Source: an uncultured Lachnospiraceae bacterium (GTDB lineage Bacteria > Bacillota > Clostridia > Lachnospirales > Lachnospiraceae). From it: a stretch of DNA of 64,000 nucleotides. The stretch spans positions 111,007 to 175,006 of the forward strand of contig CAJTSH010000001.1 of the NCBI GenBank assembly GCA_910578885.1, in the 5' to 3' direction. The position numbers and the translations under genes were made by a program. This document shows positions 46,017 to 54,411 of this stretch, piece by piece (the stretch's first letter is position 1; each line of letters starts with the position of its first letter). The notes beneath the pieces are model-generated. The model had not been told where the DNA came from and did not search any database. It saw only the letters and a list, made by a program, of their open reading frames with translations.

Positions 46017-46449
46017 TACACCACCACTCCTTTAGTTCTTCATAATCAGATATTTCTCGACCGCCTTTCTTTGTCTGAACTAGCACTTTATCCATATCAA
46101 ACGGAATCAATGAATAATCGCTATAGACAGAGCCTTTATCCAGCCCATATATTTCTTCTAGCGCATTGTTTCCACATTCTTTTAGGCAAAACACTTTTTC
46201 TGGATAATACAATACATTCAGCACTGTTTTGCAGCCAACAGAAAGCCGATCTATATCCAAAATGACATCGTTAAATCTTGAACAAATTTTATATTTACTT
46301 AAAAGCTTCGAATTATCAATTTTTTCAATAATTGTATTTGCTCTTTCATCTAACTTAGCTACAGTATTCTGATTAAAAAACACATCATTCAATTCTATAT
46401 ATTCCTTATCACTAGGTATGTCCTTCTTATCTTTAAAAATCGTAATCAC
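46006..46449 (-). CDS. DUF4869-like protein
   Basis: A 147-aa soluble protein starting from GTG at 46449, with GGAGG nine bases ahead. Recognisable DUF4869-type text includes ELNDVFFNQNT, LDIDRLSVGCKTVLNVLYYP and FDMDKVLVQTKKGGREISDY. It has no catalytic motif I can name. Its GTG overlaps the stop of the TOPRIM-like gene by four bases. Confidence 0.8.
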   Translation of the reverse strand: MITIFKDKKDIPSDKEYIELNDVFFNQNTVAKLDERANTIIEKIDNSKLLSKYKICSRFNDVILDIDRLSVGCKTVLNVLYYPEKVFCLKECGNNALEEIYGLDKGSVYSDYSLIPFDMDKVLVQTKKGGREISDYEELKEWWCNEE

Positions 46450-47162
46450 AATGACACCTCCAATCCAATCTTTGAAAACTGTTCCTTAAGGGATGTTCCT
46501 TCATAAATGTTCTTCATCTTATCAAATATAGACAATCTACTATCATCCAATCCGCAAATGTCACTTTCTTCACGATTATTCCATTCACAACAAGACTTTA
46601 TCCAACATTCACCAATAGTTCCTTTCGAAACTTCAAATCCTGTATTCCTTGTCAACGCAAACAATAGTCTTGCTGCTAGTTGCTCAACATTATGTTCCTG
46701 TACATGTTTATCATATTCCATAATTTCTTGAATATCCTTGTATTTCAATTCGCCAGAATTAATAGAATCCACAAATTTTTCCCGCACAGCTATGGCATTT
46801 GCTCTCTTCTCCAGAAACTCATCATCCGGTGCATAAATCCATTTAATCAGTTCTTTAAATTCCAGCAGGATATACTCAAAGCATATAATATCCATCAAAA
46901 CAACATTATCTTTTCCATCCACATAGCTCCTTAATAATTTCTGTTCCATTACGACCTGCAAATTGTCAAATGAATTATCAAAAACAATTATATATTTATT
47001 ACTAATATCTTTCAAGGCTTTTACTGATTTGACTAATTCACTATTATTCTTTTTACCTTCAACTGTAACCTCTGGATATAGCTGCTCCATTAAGTTTTTC
47101 CAAAAAATATAACTCGCTTTTTCTTTACGGTCTTCTATCCACAAAAATGTCTTGGATAACAT
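46446..47162 (-). CDS. TOPRIM/DUF4435-like protein
   Basis: A 238-aa protein. The N-terminal half follows a TOPRIM pattern: Glu in FLWIEDRKEKASYIFWKNLM, a glycine turn in VEGKKNNSELVKSVKAL, and a D-x3-D segment in YIIVFDNSFDNLQVV. This resembles DUF4435/OLD-type nuclease domains. The C-terminal half is helical and unfamiliar. Nuclease or primase activity is an inference from three short motifs. AAGGTGAATAA precedes ATG, which follows the SdpI-like stop directly. Confidence 0.65.
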   Translation of the reverse strand: MLSKTFLWIEDRKEKASYIFWKNLMEQLYPEVTVEGKKNNSELVKSVKALKDISNKYIIVFDNSFDNLQVVMEQKLLRSYVDGKDNVVLMDIICFEYILLEFKELIKWIYAPDDEFLEKRANAIAVREKFVDSINSGELKYKDIQEIMEYDKHVQEHNVEQLAARLLFALTRNTGFEVSKGTIGECWIKSCCEWNNREESDICGLDDSRLSIFDKMKNIYEGTSLKEQFSKIGLEVSL

Positions 47163-47555
47163 TTATTCACCTTCTTTCCTTATCAACTTTCCATCTTCAT
47201 CAAATCTCTTTTTTAAAGCTCTTTCTACAGGAAGAAGCGACAGAAACAACGTAATGCATTCTACCGTTTCAACTACTGCGCCCACTCCTCCTACAATATC
47301 ATCATTCTTTCCGATTGCCGGCAGCATCGCAATAACCGACAACGGCAGCATAATCCACCCTATCTTCCACCATAATTTTCCACAGTATAGCTGGGCAAAA
47401 TCCCACGTAGCCTGATTTTTCCTTGACATTGACGTGCGATAGCCATAAAATCCATTTATTGTTTTTGGCGGATTCTTTACAAACACTCTTCCAATTACAA
47501 TCATCAATATAGGTATCAAAAAGTTACATATTGTCATAAAAATCCAAAATCCCAC
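47163..47555 (-). CDS. SdpI-like membrane protein
   Basis: A 130-aa protein with about three helices and the SdpI-family loop NPPKTINGFYGYRTSMS followed by KNQATWDFAQ. SdpI is the immunity and signalling protein against the SdpC toxin in Bacillus; many family members have no toxin partner. It starts from GTG at 47555, sharing one base with the previous stop. Confidence 0.88.
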   Translation of the reverse strand: MGFWIFMTICNFLIPILMIVIGRVFVKNPPKTINGFYGYRTSMSRKNQATWDFAQLYCGKLWWKIGWIMLPLSVIAMLPAIGKNDDIVGGVGAVVETVECITLFLSLLPVERALKKRFDEDGKLIRKEGE

Positions 47556-47905
47556 TATGAGTCACCATCCTTTTTGTAATACCTGCGGTTCAACAGATTA
47601 TGATACGCAATCATCCCAAATAATCCGCCCATCACTTCAATAATGCACAAAATTGCTGCAACCTCTCCTCCAAGAGGAAATCTGCACACAAAGCAAAGAA
47701 TAAACCCTATTCCATATAAAATCCACATAAGACCATGCTTACGATTATAAGCTTTCACATCTGTAACCTGCTCTCTTTTAGGCGGTTCCTTTCCGCTCCA
47801 AAAACCAACCGGATTTTTGCTTCTATACTGAACAATTCCTATGATTATAATAGGCGCTATACCAATCAGCACTATTACTGATGTAATTACTGTTTCCGCC
47901 ATCAT
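47555..47905 (-). CDS. Small membrane protein, 116 aa
   Basis: Three hydrophobic helices flank a cytosolic-type loop, NPVGFWSGKEPPKREQVTDV. The loop resembles the N-P-x-x-F/W-G-x-R/K pattern of its SdpI-like neighbour, so the two may be distant relatives or partners. Two ATGs (47905, 47902) follow AAGGGGGG. Confidence 0.8.
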   Translation of the reverse strand: MMAETVITSVIVLIGIAPIIIIGIVQYRSKNPVGFWSGKEPPKREQVTDVKAYNRKHGLMWILYGIGFILCFVCRFPLGGEVAAILCIIEVMGGLFGMIAYHNLLNRRYYKKDGDS

Positions 47906-47913
47906 ATCCCCCC

Positions 47914-48561
47914 TTATCTCACATAAATACCAGCCAATCGCATATCCTTATCGTATGTCAGCCGATAAGTAGCGCTTACATTTTCATAAGTAACTGTAAT
48001 CTCTCCTACTGCCAAATGAGTGTTTCCTTGTACCAGTTCTACCATGTATACTGCGCCGAACTGTTTCCGTTCTCCCCAATCATCGCATAACGTTCCTCTC
48101 ATCCCCTCTCTTGTTTCTGCATTTAACAGGGACTGCATCTGCGGGATGGCATTTTCCTGTAAAGCAATATAATCTTCTGCATCCAATAAAGCTATTGTCT
48201 CTTTCATAGCGGCCTCTACTTGTTCCCGTTTGAAATATTTGCTCTGTTCAATATCAAAACTCTTAGGAAATATCCAATATACAAACCATATCAGAAATGT
48301 TACTATCACAATGACAGGAATCACAATTTTCAACACTTTATTTCTAACATATCGTTTCTGTTCTTTCAGCGAAATATTTTCATTAAAGCCGTCTGCGATT
48401 TCCTTTACCGTTCCCATCTGGGAAATGATTTCTTCCAACCGTTCCCCCTGCTTCATCCGCATATGAATATCCATCATTAGCTGCTTCTTAATCTCTTTTT
48501 TCTTTTTCCCGTTGCATTTAACTTTTCTAGCGATAGCGTTTACGTACTTTTCTGCATCCAT
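47914..48561 (-). CDS. HAAS/DUF3887-type membrane protein partnered with PadR
   Basis: A 215-aa protein. The N-terminal HAAS-like helical domain (about 1-65: KYVNAIARKVKCNGKKKKEI, SQMGTVKEIADGFNE) is typical of proteins encoded directly after PadR regulators. One membrane helix (about 75-95) follows, then an extracellular DUF3887-like domain (about 110-215). GGAGGATTAGGAA precedes ATG, three bases after the padR stop. Confidence 0.85.
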   Translation of the reverse strand: MDAEKYVNAIARKVKCNGKKKKEIKKQLMMDIHMRMKQGERLEEIISQMGTVKEIADGFNENISLKEQKRYVRNKVLKIVIPVIVIVTFLIWFVYWIFPKSFDIEQSKYFKREQVEAAMKETIALLDAEDYIALQENAIPQMQSLLNAETREGMRGTLCDDWGERKQFGAVYMVELVQGNTHLAVGEITVTYENVSATYRLTYDKDMRLAGIYVR

Positions 48562-48564
48562 TTC

Positions 48565-48900
48565 CTAATCCTCCATTATCTTTGATATCCCATCAGAAAT
48601 CCTTTTCCAGACAGCTAAGATTTCATCAAGCGCTTTTTGCCCTGCTTCTGTAATTTCGTAATATTTTCTTGGCACTTGTTTCCCCTCAGCTTCGCTCCAC
48701 TTGCTTACGACCAGCTTATCATCTTCCAGCCGATAGAGTATCGGATATAATGTACCGTCCTTCAGCAAAAATGTTTCTTCGCTCTTTTCTTTCAGCTCTT
48801 GAATGATCTGATATCCATACTTCGGTTCTGATTTCAGCAGTCTTAGAACAAGCATGTCTAAGACGCCTTTCTTCATTTGTCTTTCATATTTATCATTCAT
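48565..48900 (-). CDS. PadR-family transcriptional regulator
   Basis: A 111-aa winged-helix repressor: KKGVLDMLVLRLLKSEPKYG, YQIIQELKEKSE, then LKDGTLYPILYRLEDDKLV, SKWSEAEGKQVPRKYYEIT and a C-terminal dimerisation helix. It is the first gene of a seven-gene unit reaching to 45588, and a palindrome lies between its promoter and start. Confidence 0.94.
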   Translation of the reverse strand: MNDKYERQMKKGVLDMLVLRLLKSEPKYGYQIIQELKEKSEETFLLKDGTLYPILYRLEDDKLVVSKWSEAEGKQVPRKYYEITEAGQKALDEILAVWKRISDGISKIMED

Positions 48901-48912
48901 GGTTTACCTCTT

Positions 48913-48962
48913 ATACTTTGTATTACTAAGTATATTGTAAAACCAATATTTGATAAAGTCAA
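48913..48962 (-). promoter_or_regulatory. Promoter and operator of the PadR operon
   Basis: On the minus strand TTGACT (48962-48957) and TACAAT (48939-48934) are 17 bases apart. Immediately behind the -10 lies the inverted repeat ATACTT-N9-AAGTAT (48913-48933), where a bound PadR dimer would block transcription. Confidence 0.8.
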
Positions 48963-49006
48963 CATCAAAAGCTGTATTTCTAAATGTTATTCCTCCCTAT
49001 AAACGT

Positions 49007-49045
49007 AAAAAAAGACGGATGGATTACAATTTTATGTTCCATACG
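49007..49045 (-). terminator. Terminator of the proS transcript
   Basis: On the minus strand CGTATGGA (49045-49038) pairs with TCCATCCG (49023-49016) with one mismatch and is followed by TCTTTTTTT. The stretch 48963-49174 holds no gene. Its sequence resembles the terminator at 6837-6871. Confidence 0.7.
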
Positions 49046-49174
49046 CCTTTGTGCTGCTATTTTGATATGAAATTGTTTGTTACTTGCCTATAATATGCTA
49101 CTCATTTCACAGTAAGCATAAACCCTGTCCCTGGGACAAGGTCAAGAGAAAACATCTTTTTAGATTCTAACTCC

Positions 49175-50896
49175 TTAAATTTCAGAATACATCTTTTCCT
49201 TTAATTTCAGAACGTAATCCAACGCCTCTGAAATATCAACGCTTTCGTTTATTGATTTATCTCTTGTAACAATCTCTATTCGATTCTCTTTCAGATTTCG
49301 CGGACTTACAACCATACGAATCGGAGCTCCTAACAAATCTGCATCTGCAAACATCTGTCCTGCCCGGATTCCCTCCCTGTCATCATAAATCACATCAATA
49401 TTTCTGCTCTTTAGCTCTGTATAAAAATCGTCTGCAATTCGCTTTGTCGCTTCATCATCCGGGCGTATGCAGCACAGATGAACTTCCCACGGAGCGATTG
49501 ATATCGGCCAGATCGGACCATAATCATCATGCTTCGCTTCACATACAGAAGCCGCAAGGCGTCCGATCCCAATCCCGTAGCATCCCATAACCGGATAATG
49601 GATGGAGCTGTCTTTATCAACATATTGCATATTCATGCTTTTCGTATACTTTGTGCCAAGCTGAAAAATATTTCCTACCTCGATACCTCTCTTAATTGTC
49701 AGCGACGGCTTTTTGCAGCATGGGCAGATATTGCCTTCCTTCACTTTTGCGATGTCCACATATGCTATATTTGCAATATCTCTTTCCAGATTCAGTCCAA
49801 TATAATGGAATCCCTCTTTATTTGCACCTGCTACAAGGCTGTCAATTCCTTTTAAAGATATATCGCAATAATAGCTTACTTGTTCCGAAATATTGTAAGG
49901 CCCAATATATCCTGCAACCAACGGGGATTCTTCCGTAATCTCAGCCGGATGGATTTCTTCTCCAATTAAATTGCGCAGCTTTGTTTCATTCACTTCATAA
50001 TCGCCCCGCACAAATGCAACCACAAAAGCGTCATCCGCATTCTTCTGATAAACAACTGCTTTGCAAGACGTTGTCACATCGCTCTTCAAGAAGCTGCATA
50101 CGTCTTCGATGGTTTTACAATCCGGTGTCTCGATACACTCAAGCGGATAGCGTTTATCCATTGAAACATTTTCAACGATATTCTCTGCCGCTTCCATATT
50201 TGCCCTGTAATCACACTCAGAACACAAGACAATAGAATCCTCACCAACCTCATTTAGCAGCATATATTCATGAGATATGTTTCCTCCCATCATTCCCGAA
50301 TCGGACGCAACCGTTACTACCTCCGGAATTCCCACGCGTTTAAAGATCCGATGATAGGCGTCATAGCACTTCTGATAATATGCGTCCAAATCTTCCTGTG
50401 ATGTATGAAAAGAATACGCGTCCTTCATTGTAAACTCGCGCACGCGGATCATCCCCGCTCTTGGGCGTGCTTCATCCCTGAATTTTCTCTGAATCTGGTA
50501 AATCATAAATGGATACTGCTGATAGGACTGACCATACTCCCTCACCAAATGAACGGCAGCTTCCTCATGTGTCATTCCAAGCACCATTTTGGATCCGCTT
50601 CTATCCTGAAAACGCACAAGCTCATTTCCAATGCTGTCATACCGCCCTGATTCCTGCCAAAGCTCCGCCGGCATTACGACCGGAAACAACACTTCCTGAC
50701 CATCAATCGCATCCATTTCTTCCCGTATGATATTTTCTATCTTTGCTGTAATCCTGTGTAAAACCGGATACTCCGAAAAAATTCCGTTGCCGACATACTT
50801 CATGTATCCGCCGCGCACCATCAGCGCATGACTGTCGATGGCGCAATCTGCCGGTCTTTCTTTAAATCTTAATCCTACTAAATTTTTGAGTTTCAC
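49175..50896 (-). CDS. proS: Proline--tRNA ligase, bacterial type
   Basis: A 573-aa class II synthetase. Motif 2 is RDEARPRAGMIRVREFTMKD, motif 3 lies in GCYGIGIGRLAASV, and the anticodon-binding domain is at the C-terminus. The inserted YbaK-like editing domain (about 220-385) is present, as in standard bacterial ProRS. It starts from GTG at 50896, nine bases behind AAGGAG. Only 77 bases separate it from the next gene, leaving no room for a T-box leader. Confidence 0.95.
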   Translation of the reverse strand: MKLKNLVGLRFKERPADCAIDSHALMVRGGYMKYVGNGIFSEYPVLHRITAKIENIIREEMDAIDGQEVLFPVVMPAELWQESGRYDSIGNELVRFQDRSGSKMVLGMTHEEAAVHLVREYGQSYQQYPFMIYQIQRKFRDEARPRAGMIRVREFTMKDAYSFHTSQEDLDAYYQKCYDAYHRIFKRVGIPEVVTVASDSGMMGGNISHEYMLLNEVGEDSIVLCSECDYRANMEAAENIVENVSMDKRYPLECIETPDCKTIEDVCSFLKSDVTTSCKAVVYQKNADDAFVVAFVRGDYEVNETKLRNLIGEEIHPAEITEESPLVAGYIGPYNISEQVSYYCDISLKGIDSLVAGANKEGFHYIGLNLERDIANIAYVDIAKVKEGNICPCCKKPSLTIKRGIEVGNIFQLGTKYTKSMNMQYVDKDSSIHYPVMGCYGIGIGRLAASVCEAKHDDYGPIWPISIAPWEVHLCCIRPDDEATKRIADDFYTELKSRNIDVIYDDREGIRAGQMFADADLLGAPIRMVVSPRNLKENRIEIVTRDKSINESVDISEALDYVLKLKEKMYSEI

Positions 50897-50973
50897 TTTT
50901 TACTGCTCCTTCCTCTTGGCATAAAATAATTGTGTGAAGCTTACTGCTCGATAAGTCTTAGTCCACTATTTTA

Positions 50974-51465
50974 TTATCCGTATAATTCTTTTCTTAGCTC
51001 TCCGCAGAGCGCCGCCATTTCTGACATTTCTTCTTCTGAACAAATTTCACTTAAATCATAAGTGAGCGGCGCAGACACAAAATCCATGAGAACCTTATTT
51101 ATCAGTTCGTGTTCCTCTGGACTGGCTACAATACGAACATCCGATGCGGTAGTTTCCAATTCATCCCCAAACAATTCGCTTAAGTTAACACTACCGCTCA
51201 CTTTACATTCCAGCAATAAAGCGGCAAGGTCAGTGATAAGGTTAATGGCATAATGAATATCTGTCTCCCAGCCTTCCGAATTCACGAACACCAGCGGAAC
51301 GTCTGGATTTCGGAAATCATCATGCAGTTTGTCCAGTCCAAAGTCAGATAATATCTCCCCCAATGGAATTTCTTCTCTCTGTTTTCCTGCTAAATGCTCC
51401 ACAAGCGTCAGGCTGTCGTCGGAATCACCGATGTAATTATTCCAATACTTATTTTCGATATACAT
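50974..51465 (-). CDS. Uncharacterised acidic protein, 163 aa
   Basis: Soluble, strongly acidic, helical in the second half; begins MYIENKYWNNYIGDSDDSLT. It has no catalytic motif I can name. Size and acidity resemble immunity-type proteins, but no toxin gene is adjacent. AAGGGGGAAAG precedes the ATG. Confidence 0.7.
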   Translation of the reverse strand: MYIENKYWNNYIGDSDDSLTLVEHLAGKQREEIPLGEILSDFGLDKLHDDFRNPDVPLVFVNSEGWETDIHYAINLITDLAALLLECKVSGSVNLSELFGDELETTASDVRIVASPEEHELINKVLMDFVSAPLTYDLSEICSEEEMSEMAALCGELRKELYG

Positions 51466-51481
51466 TTCTTTCCCCCTTGAT

Positions 51482-52252
51482 TCATTGCTGAATTTTATCT
51501 TTTATTAATTGCAATACTTTATCAGCAAATGCTATCGCTTGCTGTTCCCTTATATCCATGTTCCTGTTTGAAACATAGCACGCAACCGCCTCTGCCGCAA
51601 CCGCCCGTTCCTCGAAAGGCAAGTGTTCCATTCCCCATTTACCGCCGTCCTTTTTGGATAGGCAAAGACCATCCTTCACGTATGCATATACTCTGCACAA
51701 ATTCAAAATTATGTAAATCGGCTGCTCCAGAATATCGTCTTTCGCATTTTTAATATCAAGGAAAATACTATCTACATAATTCTCCTTTGGCACTGGAGCA
51801 AATACATTTTCGATTTTCTCCCCCCAAAGGACAATTCCATAATTTCTGATAATTGTAAAATGAGCTGCTAAATCCTTATCTTCCCCTTTCATTTTCTCAA
51901 TATAATCTTGCGCGTTGTCTTGGAACCATTGTAGGTGCATAGGTGAAAAATGTAATTCAAACGGCGTAGGATATGCAAATGGATTACAATACTTTCTTTT
52001 TACAAAACTAATTTCTATTCCCTTGGGAGGGGCTTGTTCGTTTATGCGTATAATGTTCTCCATTAGCGCCATTTTCTGTGTATCAGAAATCTCATCCTCA
52101 GCAACTGCAATTATGTCAATATCGCTTTTGTCTGGATTAAAGCATCCCATCGCCATTGATCCATGCAAATATATGCCTGTAAGCTCTGCGCCCAATATCT
52201 CTATACTGTTACGAACAATTTCTTTCATCCCATAGTCTGTCATAAATCCCAT
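51482..52252 (-). CDS. Aminoglycoside-type nucleotidyltransferase (AadA/ANT(9)-like)
   Basis: A 256-aa enzyme. The NTP-transferase motif GIYLHGSMAMGCFNPDKSDI, continuing D-I-I, gives the G-S-x10-D-x-D metal site, and the C-terminal helical DUF4111 domain is present (LNLCRVYAYVKDGLCLSKKD). Relatives adenylylate spectinomycin or streptomycin, but chromosomal homologues are not always resistance enzymes. The start region overlaps the upstream kinase gene by 44 bases; ATG at 52243 is an alternative. Confidence 0.85.
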   Translation of the reverse strand: MGFMTDYGMKEIVRNSIEILGAELTGIYLHGSMAMGCFNPDKSDIDIIAVAEDEISDTQKMALMENIIRINEQAPPKGIEISFVKRKYCNPFAYPTPFELHFSPMHLQWFQDNAQDYIEKMKGEDKDLAAHFTIIRNYGIVLWGEKIENVFAPVPKENYVDSIFLDIKNAKDDILEQPIYIILNLCRVYAYVKDGLCLSKKDGGKWGMEHLPFEERAVAAEAVACYVSNRNMDIREQQAIAFADKVLQLIKDKIQQ

Positions 52253-53108
52253 TCAACTTCCTTATAATCTGCTCATTGACTTCTACTGTCTTGTCCATAA
52301 ACTGCACGCCGCGTTCTCCCATGAAGTCTACACAATACATTAATGTATAGAACCAGAACGCTTTCTTTTCAATAGCGTTTACCTGCATTTCCTCCAAAAT
52401 GTATATTACATAATCTATGTCGTATCCCATATTGAGCAACGCCATGTTCGTTAATGCCACATATGTCAACCTATCGCCTATTCCCATCCAATCAATATCT
52501 ATAATACCCGATATGCGCCCGTTATGAATCAAAAGGTTTTTACTGCTAATATCGTCTAAATATGCAACAGGTTTCACTCCGGCAAAATACTCTTCGAACT
52601 GTTCCGCTTGCTTCCATAATCGCTCTACTTTTTCAACTTCAAAATATCCATTTTGAGCAATACGCTTTCCTGCCCGTTCAAGCATATAATTTATAAATGC
52701 ACGCCACGACCAATCTGGCGCAATATTTTCTAATTCTAATGCCGCAACCTTATTCTGAATATTTACAATTTCTTTTGCAATTGCTTTTTTATCCTCTTCC
52801 TTAAGCTGAGCATATACCAGCCCAATGTCTTTCCCGTCAATGTAGGATAAAATCAGGTATTCATATTTTTCAAATTTTCCTTTTTCAATTATTTTAGGAA
52901 CAGGAATTTCTATTGATGATAATTTTTTCAACCAATAGACGGTATTCTCATATGCATTACATTCTAAACTGCATCGAACAATATACTTCGTATGTGGGTA
53001 TTCAACTATAAAAACAAAATTGCCCTGCCCCACTCCGCAACGTTCTATTGACATTGGGAATTTCGAAAAGCATTCGAGACATAATCGGGAAATTATTTTT
53101 TCATCCAT
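52209..53108 (-). CDS. Aminoglycoside/choline-kinase-fold phosphotransferase, altered active site
   Basis: A 299-aa APH-fold protein. The usual H-x-D of the catalytic loop is replaced: the text is VAYLDDISSKNLLIHNG, keeping the Asp and Asn but not the His; the metal site IIDIDWMG is intact. It overlaps the nucleotidyltransferase gene, so both are made together. The substrate is unknown. Confidence 0.8.
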   Translation of the reverse strand: MDEKIISRLCLECFSKFPMSIERCGVGQGNFVFIVEYPHTKYIVRCSLECNAYENTVYWLKKLSSIEIPVPKIIEKGKFEKYEYLILSYIDGKDIGLVYAQLKEEDKKAIAKEIVNIQNKVAALELENIAPDWSWRAFINYMLERAGKRIAQNGYFEVEKVERLWKQAEQFEEYFAGVKPVAYLDDISSKNLLIHNGRISGIIDIDWMGIGDRLTYVALTNMALLNMGYDIDYVIYILEEMQVNAIEKKAFWFYTLMYCVDFMGERGVQFMDKTVEVNEQIIRKLNGIYDRLWDERNCS

Positions 53109-53135
53109 TGCTCTTTACCTTTCGCAAAGATTCAG

Positions 53136-53513
53136 CTACTTTGCCGCCACTTCATCAAACGCACGTATCGCATTGCGGACACAATCATCGCATCCGCAAA
53201 GCACAACACCAGTATCTCTGCCCTTTAAGTCTTTGCATATAGTCGCCCCTGAATATTCCTTAAATTTATTTAGAAGCTCACGAGCCGCCCCAGCGCTTCC
53301 TTTACCATCCTTTAACAATCCCGCAATCATGGTTGCCCCAACAAGCGCGCCGCAGGTCGCTTCCATACAGCCCATACCTACTGCGAATCCTGAAGCAATT
53401 ATATTTAAAGTCTCTTCATCCGTTTCAGTCAAATCTGCCAGTGCCTTTACAACAGCCTGACAACAGTTAAACCCACTATGTTTGTAATCAACCGCTTTTT
53501 CTATTCTATCCAT
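53136..53513 (-). CDS. C_GCAxxG_C_C family redox protein
   Basis: A 125-aa protein with the family cysteines: FNCCQAV, GMGCMEATCGALVGA and CGCDDCV. Relatives are thought to bind a metal or cluster or to serve as redox partners. ATG at 53513 has GGAG nine bases ahead. Confidence 0.9.
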   Translation of the reverse strand: MDRIEKAVDYKHSGFNCCQAVVKALADLTETDEETLNIIASGFAVGMGCMEATCGALVGATMIAGLLKDGKGSAGAARELLNKFKEYSGATICKDLKGRDTGVVLCGCDDCVRNAIRAFDEVAAK

Positions 53514-53580
53514 TATCGTTTTCTCCAAATTATTTTATATTGTCCTTAACGTATTTTTATTTCTATATTCGCATCTTTTA

Positions 53581-53991
53581 TTACTCTTCACCTGAAACAA
53601 TCGTACCTTGCCAGTCTAAAATACCGCCAAATTCATATATATTCGTATAACCCTGTGCTGACAGTTTTGCCGCAGCCTGTTTGCTTCGGTTTCCGCTTCG
53701 GCAATAAATTAAAATAACCTGTTCCTTATCTGGCAACTCAGCAATCGCATCTTCCCCGATTGTTTCGTTCGGCACACAAATCGCATCGGGAATATGCCCT
53801 TCTCTGTATTCATCCATTGTACGTACATCAAGAAGAATATAATCCTTTTCTGTTTCCATCATGTTAACTGCTTCCTCCATAGATATCTGCCTATAAGATT
53901 CTTCATTTGAACCTCCGGCGCAACCAGACAGAACAAGCAACAGAAAAAGGAATGGCGATATAAGCCCTCTTATTTTGAATCGTTTTTTCAT
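53581..53991 (-). CDS. Lipid-anchored rhodanese-domain protein
   Basis: A 136-aa lipoprotein: lipobox VLSGC with Cys24, then one rhodanese domain with LLDVRTMDEYREGHIP and active-site loop YCRSGNRS (Cys97). It should handle sulfane sulfur outside the membrane. A redox-type gene (53136-53513) lies downstream. Confidence 0.92.
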   Translation of the reverse strand: MKKRFKIRGLISPFLFLLLVLSGCAGGSNEESYRQISMEEAVNMMETEKDYILLDVRTMDEYREGHIPDAICVPNETIGEDAIAELPDKEQVILIYCRSGNRSKQAAAKLSAQGYTNIYEFGGILDWQGTIVSGEE

Positions 53992-54028
53992 TGTTTATCT
54001 TTCACCACATTTTTCTAATATTAAAATT

Positions 54029-54379
54029 TTAATCAAAAAACTTTCCTTTATAAAAATTTTTGTTACCCAGCGGTTTTGCTGTAATCTTGAACAAGACGCA
54101 TCCGTCCGGACACATAATAACCTTACTGTACTTACTATCTCCACCTATATTTTCTAAATCTCCGCCGCTTCTGACAGCCTCCATGATAGGATACATCATC
54201 ATCATTACTTTGGAGCAGATACCCAATCCTTGTGAATTTACAGGGCAGCCATAGGTGCAAGTATATTTATCCCCAATTTCCTCACCATTGCGGCAAAAGC
54301 GCTCTGTTTCCTCATTATCTTTATTAAATCCTATCACTTCGATTTCCCATTCATATTCTTCATTATACCATTTCTTCAC
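54029..54379 (-). CDS. TIGR04076 family protein
   Basis: A 116-aa Cys-rich protein: FCRNGEEIG, CTYGCPVNSQGLGICSKV and MCPDGCVLFKITAKP. The start is GTG at 54379 because AAGGAGGAG lies directly ahead; an ATG further upstream overlaps the next gene. Function is unknown; the cysteines may bind a metal. Confidence 0.85.
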   Translation of the reverse strand: MKKWYNEEYEWEIEVIGFNKDNEETERFCRNGEEIGDKYTCTYGCPVNSQGLGICSKVMMMMYPIMEAVRSGGDLENIGGDSKYSKVIMCPDGCVLFKITAKPLGNKNFYKGKFFD

Positions 54380-54411
54380 GCAAATCTCCTCCTTAAAAAC
54401 AAAATTCATAT

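Noticed and set aside
50897..50973. T-box leader before proS
   Set aside because: Only 77 bases are available, and neither the T-box sequence nor a terminator is present.
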